Below the pieces are notes generated by a model. The model did not search any database and was not told the origin of the DNA. It worked only from the letters and a program-made list of their open reading frames with translations. A stretch of 64,000 bases of DNA, from NCBI RefSeq assembly GCF_023715415.1, contig NZ_JAMBOB010000003.1, forward strand, positions 124,001 through 188,000. The letters are read 5' to 3'. A program made the translations under genes and the position numbers. Of this stretch, positions 35,870 through 44,780 are shown one piece after another. The stretch is from Neobacillus niacini (lineage in GTDB: Bacteria; Bacillota; Bacilli; Bacillales; Cytobacillaceae). Positions within the stretch are counted from its first letter, which is position 1, and every line of letters starts with the position of its first letter.

Positions 35870-37009
35870 ATGAATAGACAATATGATTTAGATTGGATAA
35901 GAGTATTAGCTACACTTGCCGTGTTCATTTACCATTGCTTCATGTTTTTTAATCCTTGGGCATGGCATGTAAAGAATAACGAAACAGACCCGACCTACAT
36001 AACAGCACTTTCATTATTTATGAGTACTTGGCTGATGCCAATCTTTTTTGCGGTATCTGGAATCAATTCGTACTATGCACTTCAAAAGAGATCAGGTAGA
36101 CAATATATGAAGGAAAGATTCGTGCGGCTGGGAATACCACTTGTATTTGGTGTCATGATTCTTACTCCTCCGCAAATCTATATGGAGCGAGTAAGTCACG
36201 GGCAATTTTCTGGTTCGTTTTTTAGCTGGTATCCAAACTACTTTGATGGAGTGTATCTTGATATCGGAGGTTCAGGGAATTTTGCTTTTGTAGGTTTGCA
36301 TCTATGGTATCTATTGGTTCTTTTAATCTTTAGTCTCATTACATTGCCATTCTTTCTAAAAAAGAGACCTGATATTTATAAAGAACTAAAATCTTTACAT
36401 CTATTTGTATTATCAATTCCTTTGATAATCCTGTCCATCGTAGTAGATGTTGTGAATCTAGGGGGCTGGGATATAAGCTTTTACCTAGTTATTTTTCTAT
36501 ATGGTTATTTTTTCTTTACTAAGACTACCTTCAAGTCTGTTGTTCAAAGGCTGCTGCCCATGACAATGACAATATCCATACTCACTACTGTATTTTTTGT
36601 AGTTGGATTCATGACAGGAATGCCATCAGGTAATAGTGGGGCGTCTATTATCCTAGCTTCTGTCAAAGCATTAAGCTGTTGGAGCTGCCTGCTTGTTATT
36701 TTTGCATTGTCCGACATAAAGTTATCTATCTCCAATAAATGGTTGGACTATGGAAATAAAGCCTCCATGCCGTTTTATGTTATTCATCAGCCGGTAATTG
36801 TTACCTTAGGATTTCTTATTGCAGATTTGGAATGGTCCATTACAGTAAAACTTGTATTTCTACTAGTATCTGGGTTTGTTATCATTAGTATATTTTATCA
36901 TTTCATTATTTCAAGATGTTCATTTATTCGGCTTCTATTCGGAATGAAAGGGAGTACAAGAAAAATACGTGGTATCAAGCGGAATATACAAAAAAATTTG
37001 TATGAATGA
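35870..37009 (+). CDS. Acyltransferase-3 family membrane protein
   Basis: This 379-aa protein has about 10-11 membrane segments and the acyltransferase-3/OpgC-type start YDLDWIRVLATLAVFIYHC, with the catalytic His (near 22). FAVSGINSYYAL and RFVRLGIPLVFG (near 84) follow. Members O-acylate cell-surface sugars, peptidoglycan or small molecules. The acceptor is unknown and no glycosyltransferase is nearby. GGGGGAG precedes ATG 35870. Confidence 0.85.
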   Translation: MNRQYDLDWIRVLATLAVFIYHCFMFFNPWAWHVKNNETDPTYITALSLFMSTWLMPIFFAVSGINSYYALQKRSGRQYMKERFVRLGIPLVFGVMILTPPQIYMERVSHGQFSGSFFSWYPNYFDGVYLDIGGSGNFAFVGLHLWYLLVLLIFSLITLPFFLKKRPDIYKELKSLHLFVLSIPLIILSIVVDVVNLGGWDISFYLVIFLYGYFFFTKTTFKSVVQRLLPMTMTISILTTVFFVVGFMTGMPSGNSGASIILASVKALSCWSCLLVIFALSDIKLSISNKWLDYGNKASMPFYVIHQPVIVTLGFLIADLEWSITVKLVFLLVSGFVIISIFYHFIISRCSFIRLLFGMKGSTRKIRGIKRNIQKNLYE

Positions 37010-37053
37010 AAAAGTAAACTCAGGCTTTACGGTTAGTCTTGAGTTTACTTTTT
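37009..37053 (+). terminator. Rho-independent terminator
   Basis: AAAGTAAACTCA pairs with TGAGTTTACTTT, followed by a short T tail. Confidence 0.75.
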
Positions 37054-37076
37054 CATAGGGATTTGTTATTTTTCAG

Positions 37077-37116
37077 AGAATGTTTATTTAAAAAGAATGG
37101 ATGTAACAAACATTCT
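37077..37116. promoter_or_regulatory. Inverted repeat upstream of glycerate kinase
   Basis: AGAATGTTT (37077-37085) and AAACATTCT (37108-37116) form a 9-bp perfect inverted repeat with 22 bp between arms. It may be a regulator site. No candidate regulator is adjacent. Confidence 0.35.
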
Positions 37117-37177
37117 TTCTTAGTAAGATGAATTTTAGTAGGGTGGCTGTTAGGTACCCTATCTTTCACCAACTTTT

Positions 37178-37185
37178 GGTATAAT
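37178..37185 (+). promoter_or_regulatory. Extended -10 promoter of glycerate kinase
   Basis: A perfect TATAAT (37180-37185) lies about 53 bp upstream of the start codon in a TTTTGG-TATAAT context. No good -35 is seen. Confidence 0.45.
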
Positions 37186-37237
37186 GAATGAATAATAGAT
37201 AGAATTTTTCTACTTTAAATGTAAAGGACAGATTATA

Positions 37238-38365
37238 ATGAAGTTTTTGTTAGCGCCTGATTCATTTAAGGAGAGTATGTCTGCAAAAAAAGCTGCTCTG
37301 GCAATGGAAAAAGGTATTCGTGCCGTTTTTCCAGATGCAGAATGTGTAATTGTTCCAATGGCAGACGGTGGTGAGGGGACGGTTGAATCACTCGTTAGTA
37401 TGACGAATGGTGAAATGGTCAAAGTTGAAGCCATTGGTCCGCTAGGTGAGAAGGTTATAGCAGAATATGGTCTTTTAGGTGAAGGTCAAACAGCTGTGAT
37501 TGAGATGGCAAGTGCAAGTGGGTTAGAATTAATCAAATTAGAAGACCGAAATCCATTAGTGACAACCACATATGGAACCGGTGAACTCATTAAGGATGCT
37601 CTTGATAAGGGTGTAAGCCGTATTTTAATTGGAATTGGCGGTAGTGCTACCAATGACGGAGGAGCAGGAATGCTACAGGCTCTTGGTGTTTCTTTTAAGG
37701 ATAAGAATGGCAAAGAACTTACTTTCGGCGGTGGTGCTTTAAACCAATTAACTTCAATTGATGTAAGTGGGTTAGATAAGAGGATTGAAAATGTACACAT
37801 TGATGTAGCCTGCGATGTAACCAACCCTTTGACTGGAGAAAATGGCGCATCTGCCATATTTGGTCCGCAAAAAGGTGCAACTCCTGAATTGGTAAAACTT
37901 TTGGATGAAAACTTAGCACATTATGCTGAGGTGATTAAGCAAGAATTGGGTAAGGACATTGCACATACAGAAGGTGCTGGTGCTGCTGGTGGTCTTGGCA
38001 CAGGATTAATGGCATTTTTAAATGCTCATCTTAAAAAAGGCATAGATTTAGTCATAGAATATACGGGTCTTGAGGATAGAATGATAGGGGCAGATTATGT
38101 TTTTACTGGGGAAGGCAGCATTGATGGGCAAACATTGTTTGGCAAAACACCTTTTGGCGTAGCTTCGATTGCAATGAAATACTCCATTCCCGTGATTGCA
38201 TTTGCAGGAAGAATCGGTAAGGGTGTTGAACCGCTTTATGAACACGGAATTACATCTATCGTTGGTATATTAAAAGGTGTTTCTTCTTTGGATGAGGCAT
38301 TGAAATCTGGCGAAGCAAATTTAGAATTTGCAGCGGAAAATATCTGCCGTGTTTTAAAATCATAG
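37238..38365 (+). CDS. glxK: Glycerate kinase
   Basis: This 375-aa protein is of the GarK/GlxK glycerate kinase family. It has APDSFKESMSAKKAA at the start, PMADGGEGTVE near 41, IGIGGSATNDGGAGMLQALG near 131, GPQKGATPE and the GAGAAGGLG glycine-rich block near 247. It phosphorylates glycerate to 2-phosphoglycerate (GarK type), the exit of glyoxylate/glycerate routes, so it fits functionally with the glycolate operon 13 kb upstream though not linked to it. AAAGGA precedes ATG 37238. Confidence 0.92.
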   Translation: MKFLLAPDSFKESMSAKKAALAMEKGIRAVFPDAECVIVPMADGGEGTVESLVSMTNGEMVKVEAIGPLGEKVIAEYGLLGEGQTAVIEMASASGLELIKLEDRNPLVTTTYGTGELIKDALDKGVSRILIGIGGSATNDGGAGMLQALGVSFKDKNGKELTFGGGALNQLTSIDVSGLDKRIENVHIDVACDVTNPLTGENGASAIFGPQKGATPELVKLLDENLAHYAEVIKQELGKDIAHTEGAGAAGGLGTGLMAFLNAHLKKGIDLVIEYTGLEDRMIGADYVFTGEGSIDGQTLFGKTPFGVASIAMKYSIPVIAFAGRIGKGVEPLYEHGITSIVGILKGVSSLDEALKSGEANLEFAAENICRVLKS

Positions 38366-38373
38366 GTTATTAA

Positions 38374-38402
38374 AACAGTCATCATACGATGGCTGTTTTT
38401 TT
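38374..38402 (+). terminator. Rho-independent terminator
   Basis: AACAGTCATC pairs with GATGGCTGTT (one mismatch) across a 4-nt loop, followed by a run of T. Confidence 0.8.
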
Positions 38403-38474
38403 GTAAAATGTTGATTATTATGGTGGGAAAAGTTAAGTTTGTTTAATATGAGTAAATATGGAGGTAATTATGAA

Positions 38475-39035
38475 ATGAAAAGATGCGGTTGGGTGAATCA
38501 GGATCCTCTTTATATTGATTATCATGATCATGAATGGGGAGTGCCTGTGTATGATAATCGATTACTATTTGAATATTTGAACTTAGAGGGTGCTCAAGCA
38601 GGATTAAGCTGGTACACAATTTTAAAAAAGAGAGAAAATTACCGTAAAGCGTTTGACCATTTTGAACCAAGTATAATTATTAATTATGATGAAAAGAAAA
38701 TAGGAGAACTTTTACAAAATGAAGGAATCGTTAGAAATAAACTCAAAATAAATGCTGTCATTACCAATGCAAAGGCATTCTTGAAGGTTAAAGAAGAGTT
38801 TGGTTCTTTCAGTGAGTATATTTGGTCTTTTGTAGATGGTAAGCCGATAATAAATCATTTTAAAGATTTATCAGAAGTTCCCGCTACCACGGACATTAGC
38901 GATAGATTAAGTAAGGATTTGAAAAAACGAGGCTTTAAATTTGTCGGATCAACCATTTGTTATGCCTTTATGCAAGCGACGGGGATGGTAAATGATCATA
39001 TCGAATCATGTATTTGCTACGATAAATCCCAGTAA
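38475..39035 (+). CDS. tag: DNA-3-methyladenine glycosylase I
   Basis: This 186-aa protein matches Tag, which excises 3-methyladenine from DNA. Zinc ligands are at the expected places (C4, H17 and a C-terminal HIESC pair). The active-site Glu is E38 in NLEGAQAGLSW. YHDHEWGVPVYD, NKLKINAVITNAKAF and FVGSTICYAFMQATGMVNDH also match. ATG 38475 is chosen because GGAGG at 38460 is 9 nt away and the residue numbering then matches the family. Confidence 0.92.
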   Translation: MKRCGWVNQDPLYIDYHDHEWGVPVYDNRLLFEYLNLEGAQAGLSWYTILKKRENYRKAFDHFEPSIIINYDEKKIGELLQNEGIVRNKLKINAVITNAKAFLKVKEEFGSFSEYIWSFVDGKPIINHFKDLSEVPATTDISDRLSKDLKKRGFKFVGSTICYAFMQATGMVNDHIESCICYDKSQ

Positions 39036-39089
39036 ATTATCTATAACTCTCATTTGTTCATAATCTTGTGAAAACTTTTCAAAAATTCT

Positions 39090-39117
39090 TGAAACCAATT
39101 GTGATGAAATCCGTCTA
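39090..39117 (+). promoter_or_regulatory. ECF sigma factor promoter before VanW gene
   Basis: TGAAAC (39090-39095), exactly 16 bp, then CGTCTA (39112-39117) fits the ECF sigma consensus (SigM/SigX/SigV type). The next gene starts at 39279, leaving a 5' leader of about 155 nt. Confidence 0.65.
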
Positions 39118-39278
39118 ATAAGTGTATCCAATTTAAGGAATTTGTCACAGGGAGTTAGCAGGAATTTTGTGTCTGAAAGTGGAATAGATTAGGGAATGAG
39201 AGCGAAATTCTTTTTCTGAATATTCGGAAGTGTTTCGTTGGGGATGACGCGATTTTGGGAAAAGAGGAGAAGCGGTTT

Positions 39279-40325
39279 ATGTCTATACGGACCTGGGTGA
39301 TTTCAGTCATACTAATTGGTAGTTTAATAGGATTAGCAGGCTGTGCGGAGAAAACAAACGGTAAGGAAGCTGAGCTTGAGAACAAAGTGACAGAACTAGA
39401 AAAAAAGCTTGAAGAGCAAAAAGCTGCAGAAGAAGCGGCAAGAAAAGCAGCTGAAGATGCGGAAGCAAAAAGAATTGCCGAGGAAGAAGCGAAAAAGCCG
39501 AAGGTTGTAAATGTCATTGACCCTAGTACAAAAGCCGTCTTAAAAAGCCTCATTCCAGTGGATATGGGTTTTGGAAGTGACGATGAAAAATATAAGCAGG
39601 AGCTTGAGCAATGGGCTAAAGAGTTAGCAAGGGGAACAGATACGACTCCTGGATATGACTCAAGGATGGTACTTGATAAAATTGATGCAAACGGTCAGGT
39701 TATTAAAGGGAAACCAAGAGTGGTGCTTGAAGAAGCAGAACTAGTGACGAAAGTAATCGAGGCTTCCGTCACTGGTGGCGATGTTTTCCTGCCAATCTAT
39801 GTTACGGAAAGCGGATATAAGCCTGAAGATGCAGCCCACTTATCTGAAGTGGTGGTTGCAACTTATACAACGAAATTTAATCCCAGTGTAACAGGGAGAA
39901 ACAAAAACATCGAACTGTCTGCAGTGGCTATAGACAATATTATTGTTGGAACAGGGGATATTTTCTCCTTTAATCATACAGTGGGACCGAGTGATGAAGC
40001 ACATGGATACCAGCCTGCGCAGGAAATTGTGAATAAACAATTGGTTATGGGAATTGGCGGAGGTATCTGTCAAACATCTTCAACCTTATTTAATGCAGTT
40101 GATCAATTAGCAATCGAATATGTAGAATGGCACCATCATTCTTTGACAGTGGGGTATGTACCTTCAGGGAGGGATGCAACTGTTTCATATGGTGGAAAAG
40201 ATTTTCAATTTAAAAACACAGCGGGTGTCCCGTTCCTGATTAAGGCGATTTACAATGGAAATGGTACCCTCACCGTTGAAGTTAGAACATCAGCAGCCTA
40301 TCAAAGCTTACTGCAAAAGCGATAA
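39279..40325 (+). CDS. VanW-family lipoprotein
   Basis: This 348-aa protein has a lipobox GLAGC (Cys near 23). A long Glu/Ala/Lys coiled coil (about 30-75) probably spans the periplasm-like space. A C-terminal VanW domain follows, with FNHTVGPSDEAHGYQPAQ and VMGIGGGICQTSSTLFNA (near 270). VanW is named from vancomycin clusters but its activity is unknown. ATG 39279 follows GAGGAGAAG and is preferred over TTG 39255. An ECF-type promoter upstream suggests cell-envelope stress control. Confidence 0.88.
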   Translation: MSIRTWVISVILIGSLIGLAGCAEKTNGKEAELENKVTELEKKLEEQKAAEEAARKAAEDAEAKRIAEEEAKKPKVVNVIDPSTKAVLKSLIPVDMGFGSDDEKYKQELEQWAKELARGTDTTPGYDSRMVLDKIDANGQVIKGKPRVVLEEAELVTKVIEASVTGGDVFLPIYVTESGYKPEDAAHLSEVVVATYTTKFNPSVTGRNKNIELSAVAIDNIIVGTGDIFSFNHTVGPSDEAHGYQPAQEIVNKQLVMGIGGGICQTSSTLFNAVDQLAIEYVEWHHHSLTVGYVPSGRDATVSYGGKDFQFKNTAGVPFLIKAIYNGNGTLTVEVRTSAAYQSLLQKR

Positions 40326-40352
40326 GATTTTATTAAAAGGATTTGTGGAGAT

Positions 40353-40388
40353 TAAAGGCACTGTCATTTTTTGATGGTGCCTTTTTGT
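40353..40388 (+). terminator. Rho-independent terminator
   Basis: AAAGGCAC and GTGCCTTT pair, with an inner TCAT/GATG extension, followed by TTTGTG. Confidence 0.75.
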
Positions 40389-40517
40389 GTGTTGACATAC
40401 TTAAATTGGGTCTATCCTTTCTAGCTTTGCCGCAAATGTTTGTGTTTGAATCGATCTCTTCAGACGGCAGGGCACTAAGCTGTGGTGAAACAGTCATCCT
40501 GTTTCTATGCGTATTTA

Positions 40518-40793
40518 TTATTTGATTCTTTTTATTATGTATTGGATTAAGTCTATATTGTTATCGATAAAGTTTAATCTATCATGGGAAACAATGGACC
40601 ATTCAGAGCTTTGATTCATTGCTGAGGTAATATGCTTTATACTAAAAGTGTATCTCGAATAAAGTTCAGAAATCACAAAGCTTAATCTAATTTGTCCATT
40701 TTTTTTATTTAAAATATTTCTTATGTCGTCCATTAACCAATCAGGTGAGTTTTCAATTGCATTGTTGACTAAAATATCGAATTCATATGTCAT
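40518..40793 (-). CDS. Hypothetical protein
   Basis: This 91-aa protein is not recognised. It has no membrane segment or signal peptide; it is helical with a motif-free mix of Ile, Asn and Ser. ATG 40793 has TAAGGAG upstream on the minus strand, which supports it as a real gene. It stands alone between a VanW gene and a large membrane protein gene. Confidence 0.55.
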   Translation of the reverse strand: MTYEFDILVNNAIENSPDWLMDDIRNILNKKNGQIRLSFVISELYSRYTFSIKHITSAMNQSSEWSIVSHDRLNFIDNNIDLIQYIIKRIK

Positions 40794-40912
40794 ATTTATT
40801 CTCCTTAGCAAGGGTATTATTACCAAACTATTTCAATTATACCAATTTCTAAAGGAAATATCATTAATTAGTTTGGTAAACAAATTAAATATTTTTTTAT
40901 TCTAATCATGAA

Positions 40913-40950
40913 AAAACACGATGAAGTTCTTAGCCTTTTCATCGTGTTTT
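40913..40950. terminator. Terminator of the SigW-type membrane protein gene
   Basis: AAAACACGATGAA pairs perfectly with TTCATCGTGTTTT across a 12-nt loop. It lies just past the minus-strand gene end at 40959. Confidence 0.8.
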
Positions 40951-40958
40951 ATTTTGAA

Positions 40959-42665
40959 TTATTCTAATCCTTCGATTACAATTTCTTTTGCAGGAAGGAA
41001 GTTCTCATCCGTATCCAAGTAGGTGACATTTACTATGTCTCCTTCTTTTAAGTAAATGACCAATGGTTCTTTTTCAGAGGATAGGATATAACTTTTCTTG
41101 TTGTCTAGAAGGAATGAAACAACGGTGAAATCACCTGATTTTTCCTTATATACACGGAGAACGGTACCAGAAATCTTCTTTTCATCTGCTTTTGAGCTGC
41201 CATCAACCGAACCACTGCCTCTTTGCAACGCTGTTTTATATTGCCTTAGAGCTTCGTTTGGTGTGACCCCGAAAACGGATATCTCTGGATTAGCGGCTGA
41301 AACGATAAAGTAATTCTGCAAGAAACCATTAGAATCTAGTACAGGTGTCAACCAGCTTGCTTCACCATAGAAATTATAGATAACAGGCATTTCTCCATGC
41401 CATTTTTTTTCGATAAATTTCTTTTCAATAATTTGTAGGGCACCTTGCGAATCCATATAGGATTCTTCAGGATTCCCGGTATAATAGGTTGCTTCACCTG
41501 TACGCGAATTTGTCAGTGAGTAGCCGAGCATCGAATCGACGCCTTCTTTAGGACTTGTAAAGTCAGTGAAGTAATACATTACACCTTTCTCATCAAAAAT
41601 AGGGCTTACATTCGCCTCTGTACCTTCATCAGAAGGAAGTTTTACATCCGATTTACCGAATAGACTATTCCAAAATCCATGAATATAGTTTCCGAAGTAA
41701 CTATTTTGCAAGCTGACAATTTCAGGTGAAACAGCACCATCAATAAATTCTGGAACTTCTGAAATTGAATACGCCTTTGTATCGCCAGTTCTGGAATCCA
41801 CTACCACAACACCTTTAACATCAAACCCATTTCGAGCAGAAATAAATTCTCCGTAAGAACGGATATAATACGGTTTCCCATCATCATCAATTTCTAATTG
41901 AACATCCCCATAGAATATATGTTTAGGGAATTGCATGCGAATGTGACGCTCAATAGATTTACTAAAATAGGATGATGGTGTATAGATCATATCAGACTGA
42001 ATAAATTTAGTATTAGCAGAAGAATCGGTCGCACTTAAAGTAAAGTACCCAGGTGTTTCTTTCCCTTTCCACCATTTGAAAAATCCAGAGAACTCAACAG
42101 GAGCTATATAGACATAATCTCCATTGACCTTTTGAATTTGTAGATTTCCGAGTTCATAATAGCTCGTATTAGGCACTTGACCGAACGCTTTTCTCATTTT
42201 ATTTCTGGCGAATTCAGGTGGTACACTAGCAGGTGTTTCTTTCTCGTCAAAGGTCTTAATTTCTACTTCTTGCTCCATTTGAGCAATCTCAAATTTTTCA
42301 TCCGCATTAAAGAGAAAGGCAGTGAGGAAATAAATCCCAAAGATTAGGCTGACTGCAAATAGCCCTGCTTTAACTTTTCTTTCCAATCCAGTGGATACTA
42401 ATGCACCTAACGCAGTAATGATAATCGCAAACACCCATAAAGAAGAGGGATTCCTATCAAAATTTGTAAAATAATAGTAAGCAAAAACAGAAGGAATCAA
42501 AACTACAATAACAGCGATAATTACTCCAGGAAAAAGCCCTCTATCACCATTAGAACTCTTTTTATTACTTTTCTTATCAGTGGAATTTCCATCCCTATAA
42601 ATCGGTATAAGTATAAGAGCAGACACAATAGCAACAATCAGAACAAACAAAAACATATTCCCCAT
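40959..42665 (-). CDS. Large membrane protein of unknown function, SigW-type promoter
   Basis: This 568-aa protein has four N-terminal membrane segments (about 3-22, 44-65, 75-95, 100-120) and a long C-terminal region of about 440 residues. That region has repeated beta-rich, PepSY-like signatures: GDYVYIAPVEF, KPYYIRSYGEF, VVDSRTGDTKAYSI and TNSRTGEATYYTG. Its end is an OB-like strand set (VLRVYKEKSGDFTVVSFLLDNKKSYILSS in part). I do not recognise the family. ATG 42665 follows AAGGGGA. The textbook ECF promoter suggests an envelope stress role. Confidence 0.75.
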   Translation of the reverse strand: MGNMFLFVLIVAIVSALILIPIYRDGNSTDKKSNKKSSNGDRGLFPGVIIAVIVVLIPSVFAYYYFTNFDRNPSSLWVFAIIITALGALVSTGLERKVKAGLFAVSLIFGIYFLTAFLFNADEKFEIAQMEQEVEIKTFDEKETPASVPPEFARNKMRKAFGQVPNTSYYELGNLQIQKVNGDYVYIAPVEFSGFFKWWKGKETPGYFTLSATDSSANTKFIQSDMIYTPSSYFSKSIERHIRMQFPKHIFYGDVQLEIDDDGKPYYIRSYGEFISARNGFDVKGVVVVDSRTGDTKAYSISEVPEFIDGAVSPEIVSLQNSYFGNYIHGFWNSLFGKSDVKLPSDEGTEANVSPIFDEKGVMYYFTDFTSPKEGVDSMLGYSLTNSRTGEATYYTGNPEESYMDSQGALQIIEKKFIEKKWHGEMPVIYNFYGEASWLTPVLDSNGFLQNYFIVSAANPEISVFGVTPNEALRQYKTALQRGSGSVDGSSKADEKKISGTVLRVYKEKSGDFTVVSFLLDNKKSYILSSEKEPLVIYLKEGDIVNVTYLDTDENFLPAKEIVIEGLE

Positions 42666-42713
42666 AACCAAATCCCCTTAATATTCAAGATATCTTTTTA
42701 CTGAGTCTATATA

Positions 42714-42741
42714 TATACGATTGTATAGGTAGAAAGTTTCA
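42714..42741 (-). promoter_or_regulatory. SigW-consensus promoter
   Basis: On the minus strand TGAAAC (42736-42741), exactly 16 bp, then CGTATA (42714-42719) matches the B. subtilis SigW consensus at every position. The start codon at 42665 lies about 40 bp past the predicted transcription start. Confidence 0.75.
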
Positions 42742-42817
42742 ACAATAATTTTTGAATAATCTTTGTGGAAAAGCAAAAAATACCAATGCACTTTAAGAAA
42801 AAACTAGGAGGCAATTT

Positions 42818-44614
42818 ATGCAATGGTTTTATAAGATACTGGTATCTTTGCTTACTGTCAGTTTAATTGCTTGTGCGGCCAATCAAAATGCAACTGACCG
42901 GAACGGGGCGAACAATCAAAATGCAACACAGGTAACCGATCAATCTAACAATAATAATGTAACACCTATGGATGTCTCCCAAAATAATAGAGGAAATGTT
43001 GGTACACTTACTCAAAATTCTTTAGGAAATAATCAAGGATTGTCAGAAGAATACCATGGCCACATTGCAAATCGTCCGGAAACAAAACAAAAAAAGGAAA
43101 AACCGCCTGCTGCGAACAACCGTTTTATTCAAGTTCAACTTTTGGGGATTAATGATTTACATGGGCAAATCAATGTAACCCGTAATGTTGGAGGAAAACC
43201 GGCAGGTAGAGCAGATTATTTAGCAGCTTATTTAAAACAGAGGGAAGCAGAAAATAAGAATACACTTCTTGTACAGGCCGGGGATATGGTAGGCGCAAGT
43301 CCTCCTGCTTCAGCACTTTTACAGGATGAGCCGTCAATCGAGATTTTGAACAAACTTGGCTTCGATATCGGAACTGTAGGCAATCATGAATTTGATGAGG
43401 GAGTTAAAGAACTACTTCGTCTTATCAATGGTGGGACTCATGAAGAAACAGGAAATTTTGCCGGTGCCAATTTCCCTTGGGTCGCAGCGAATGTCATTAA
43501 TCAAAAAACTGGAGATACGATCTTACCTCCTTATAAAATTCTTAAAGTAAATGGGATGGAAATCGGATTTATCGGTGTCGTAACAACGGAGACGCCGACT
43601 ATTGTAGTTCCAAGCGGTGTTGAAGGAATAACTTTTTCGGATGAAGTTGAATCAATTAATCGAAATGTAGCAGAATTAAAAAAGCAAGGAGTTCGATCAA
43701 TTGTTGTCTTAGCACATAATCCAGGAACATCAGGTATTAACGGGGAAAATCCAACAGGAGTACTGGTTGATATTGCAAATAAAGTAGATGATGAAGTAGA
43801 TATCATTTTTGGTGGACATAATCATGCTTATATGAATGCAACAATTGACAACAAACTAATAGTTCAATCCTATTCCTATGGAACTGCATTTTCTGATGTA
43901 GATATAGAAATTGATCCGAAAACAAAAGATATTGTTACAAAGAGAGCAGAAATCATAACAACGTTTCAAGAAGGTATAAAACCGGATCCAGAAATTGCAA
44001 AGATGGTAGCAGATTACGAAGCGACGGTTGAACCAATTGTTAACAGGGTAATAGGCTCGACCTCGGTTAATTTAACAGCGCTCCGCAATGACAATGGCGA
44101 ATCCGTACTTGGTGATTTAATAGCTGACGCTCAAAGGCAGGCATTGAATACTGAGATTGCTTTCATGAACCCGGGTGGTATTCGAGCCGATATTAATCCA
44201 GGAGATATTACATGGGGAGAAATTTACACAGTTCAACCGTTTAATAATGATATGGTTAAAATGACGATGACTGGGCAGCAAATACGTGATGTGCTCAATC
44301 AACAGTGGGGATCAAAAACCACTATGCTTCAAATATCTGGATTCACCTACACATGGGATGAAAATGCGCCAACTGGTCAAAAGGTTGTAAATATCCAACT
44401 TCCAGATAGTACCCAACTGGACCCAAATAAAACCTATACTGTAGCAGCAAATATCTTCCTTGCTGGGGGGGGAGATGGTTTTACAGTATTTACGAAGGCG
44501 CAAAACAAGGAAATAGGACCCGTGGACTTAGATGTACTCGTAGACTTTATTGGTGCGCAGCCAAAACCTTTCACCTATGAGATTGATAACAGGATTCAAA
44601 AAATCAGGTATTAA
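42818..44614 (+). CDS. 5'-nucleotidase/2',3'-cyclic phosphodiesterase-family lipoprotein
   Basis: This 598-aa lipoprotein has a lipobox LIAC (Cys near 19) and an Asn/Gln-rich spacer of about 85 residues. A metallophosphatase domain (about 105-375) carries LGINDLHGQ, QAGDMVGAS, GNHEFDEG, LAHNPG and GGHNHAYM metal-binding motifs. A 5'-nucleotidase C-terminal domain (about 400-590) has FMNPGGIRADI. It is a UshA/YfkN-type surface enzyme scavenging phosphate and nucleosides from nucleotides. AGGAGG precedes ATG 42818. Confidence 0.9.
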   Translation: MQWFYKILVSLLTVSLIACAANQNATDRNGANNQNATQVTDQSNNNNVTPMDVSQNNRGNVGTLTQNSLGNNQGLSEEYHGHIANRPETKQKKEKPPAANNRFIQVQLLGINDLHGQINVTRNVGGKPAGRADYLAAYLKQREAENKNTLLVQAGDMVGASPPASALLQDEPSIEILNKLGFDIGTVGNHEFDEGVKELLRLINGGTHEETGNFAGANFPWVAANVINQKTGDTILPPYKILKVNGMEIGFIGVVTTETPTIVVPSGVEGITFSDEVESINRNVAELKKQGVRSIVVLAHNPGTSGINGENPTGVLVDIANKVDDEVDIIFGGHNHAYMNATIDNKLIVQSYSYGTAFSDVDIEIDPKTKDIVTKRAEIITTFQEGIKPDPEIAKMVADYEATVEPIVNRVIGSTSVNLTALRNDNGESVLGDLIADAQRQALNTEIAFMNPGGIRADINPGDITWGEIYTVQPFNNDMVKMTMTGQQIRDVLNQQWGSKTTMLQISGFTYTWDENAPTGQKVVNIQLPDSTQLDPNKTYTVAANIFLAGGGDGFTVFTKAQNKEIGPVDLDVLVDFIGAQPKPFTYEIDNRIQKIRY

Positions 44615-44736
44615 AAAATAAAGAACGATATATTTAATGACAAAAGCTCTCTCTGAATATCATTCTGGCTCGGTTACGCGCTTTGGAAGGGGAACTATGA
44701 AGAAGAAGGCTAAAGTAAAGGATAAGTATAAAAGTG

Positions 44737-44778
44737 AAAGGCACCCTCCAGAGAAAATTGGAGGGTGCCTTTCACTTC
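44737..44778. terminator. Long bidirectional terminator hairpin
   Basis: A perfect 16-bp stem, GTGAAAGGCACCCTCC/GGAGGGTGCCTTTCAC, has a 10-nt loop. It lies between the convergent nucleotidase and PepF genes. Confidence 0.8.
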
Positions 44779-44780
44779 TT

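Noticed and set aside
40343..40525. 60-codon hydrophobic plus-strand frame downstream of the VanW gene
   Set aside because: It starts inside the VanW terminator, lacks a ribosome binding site and has no recognisable feature.
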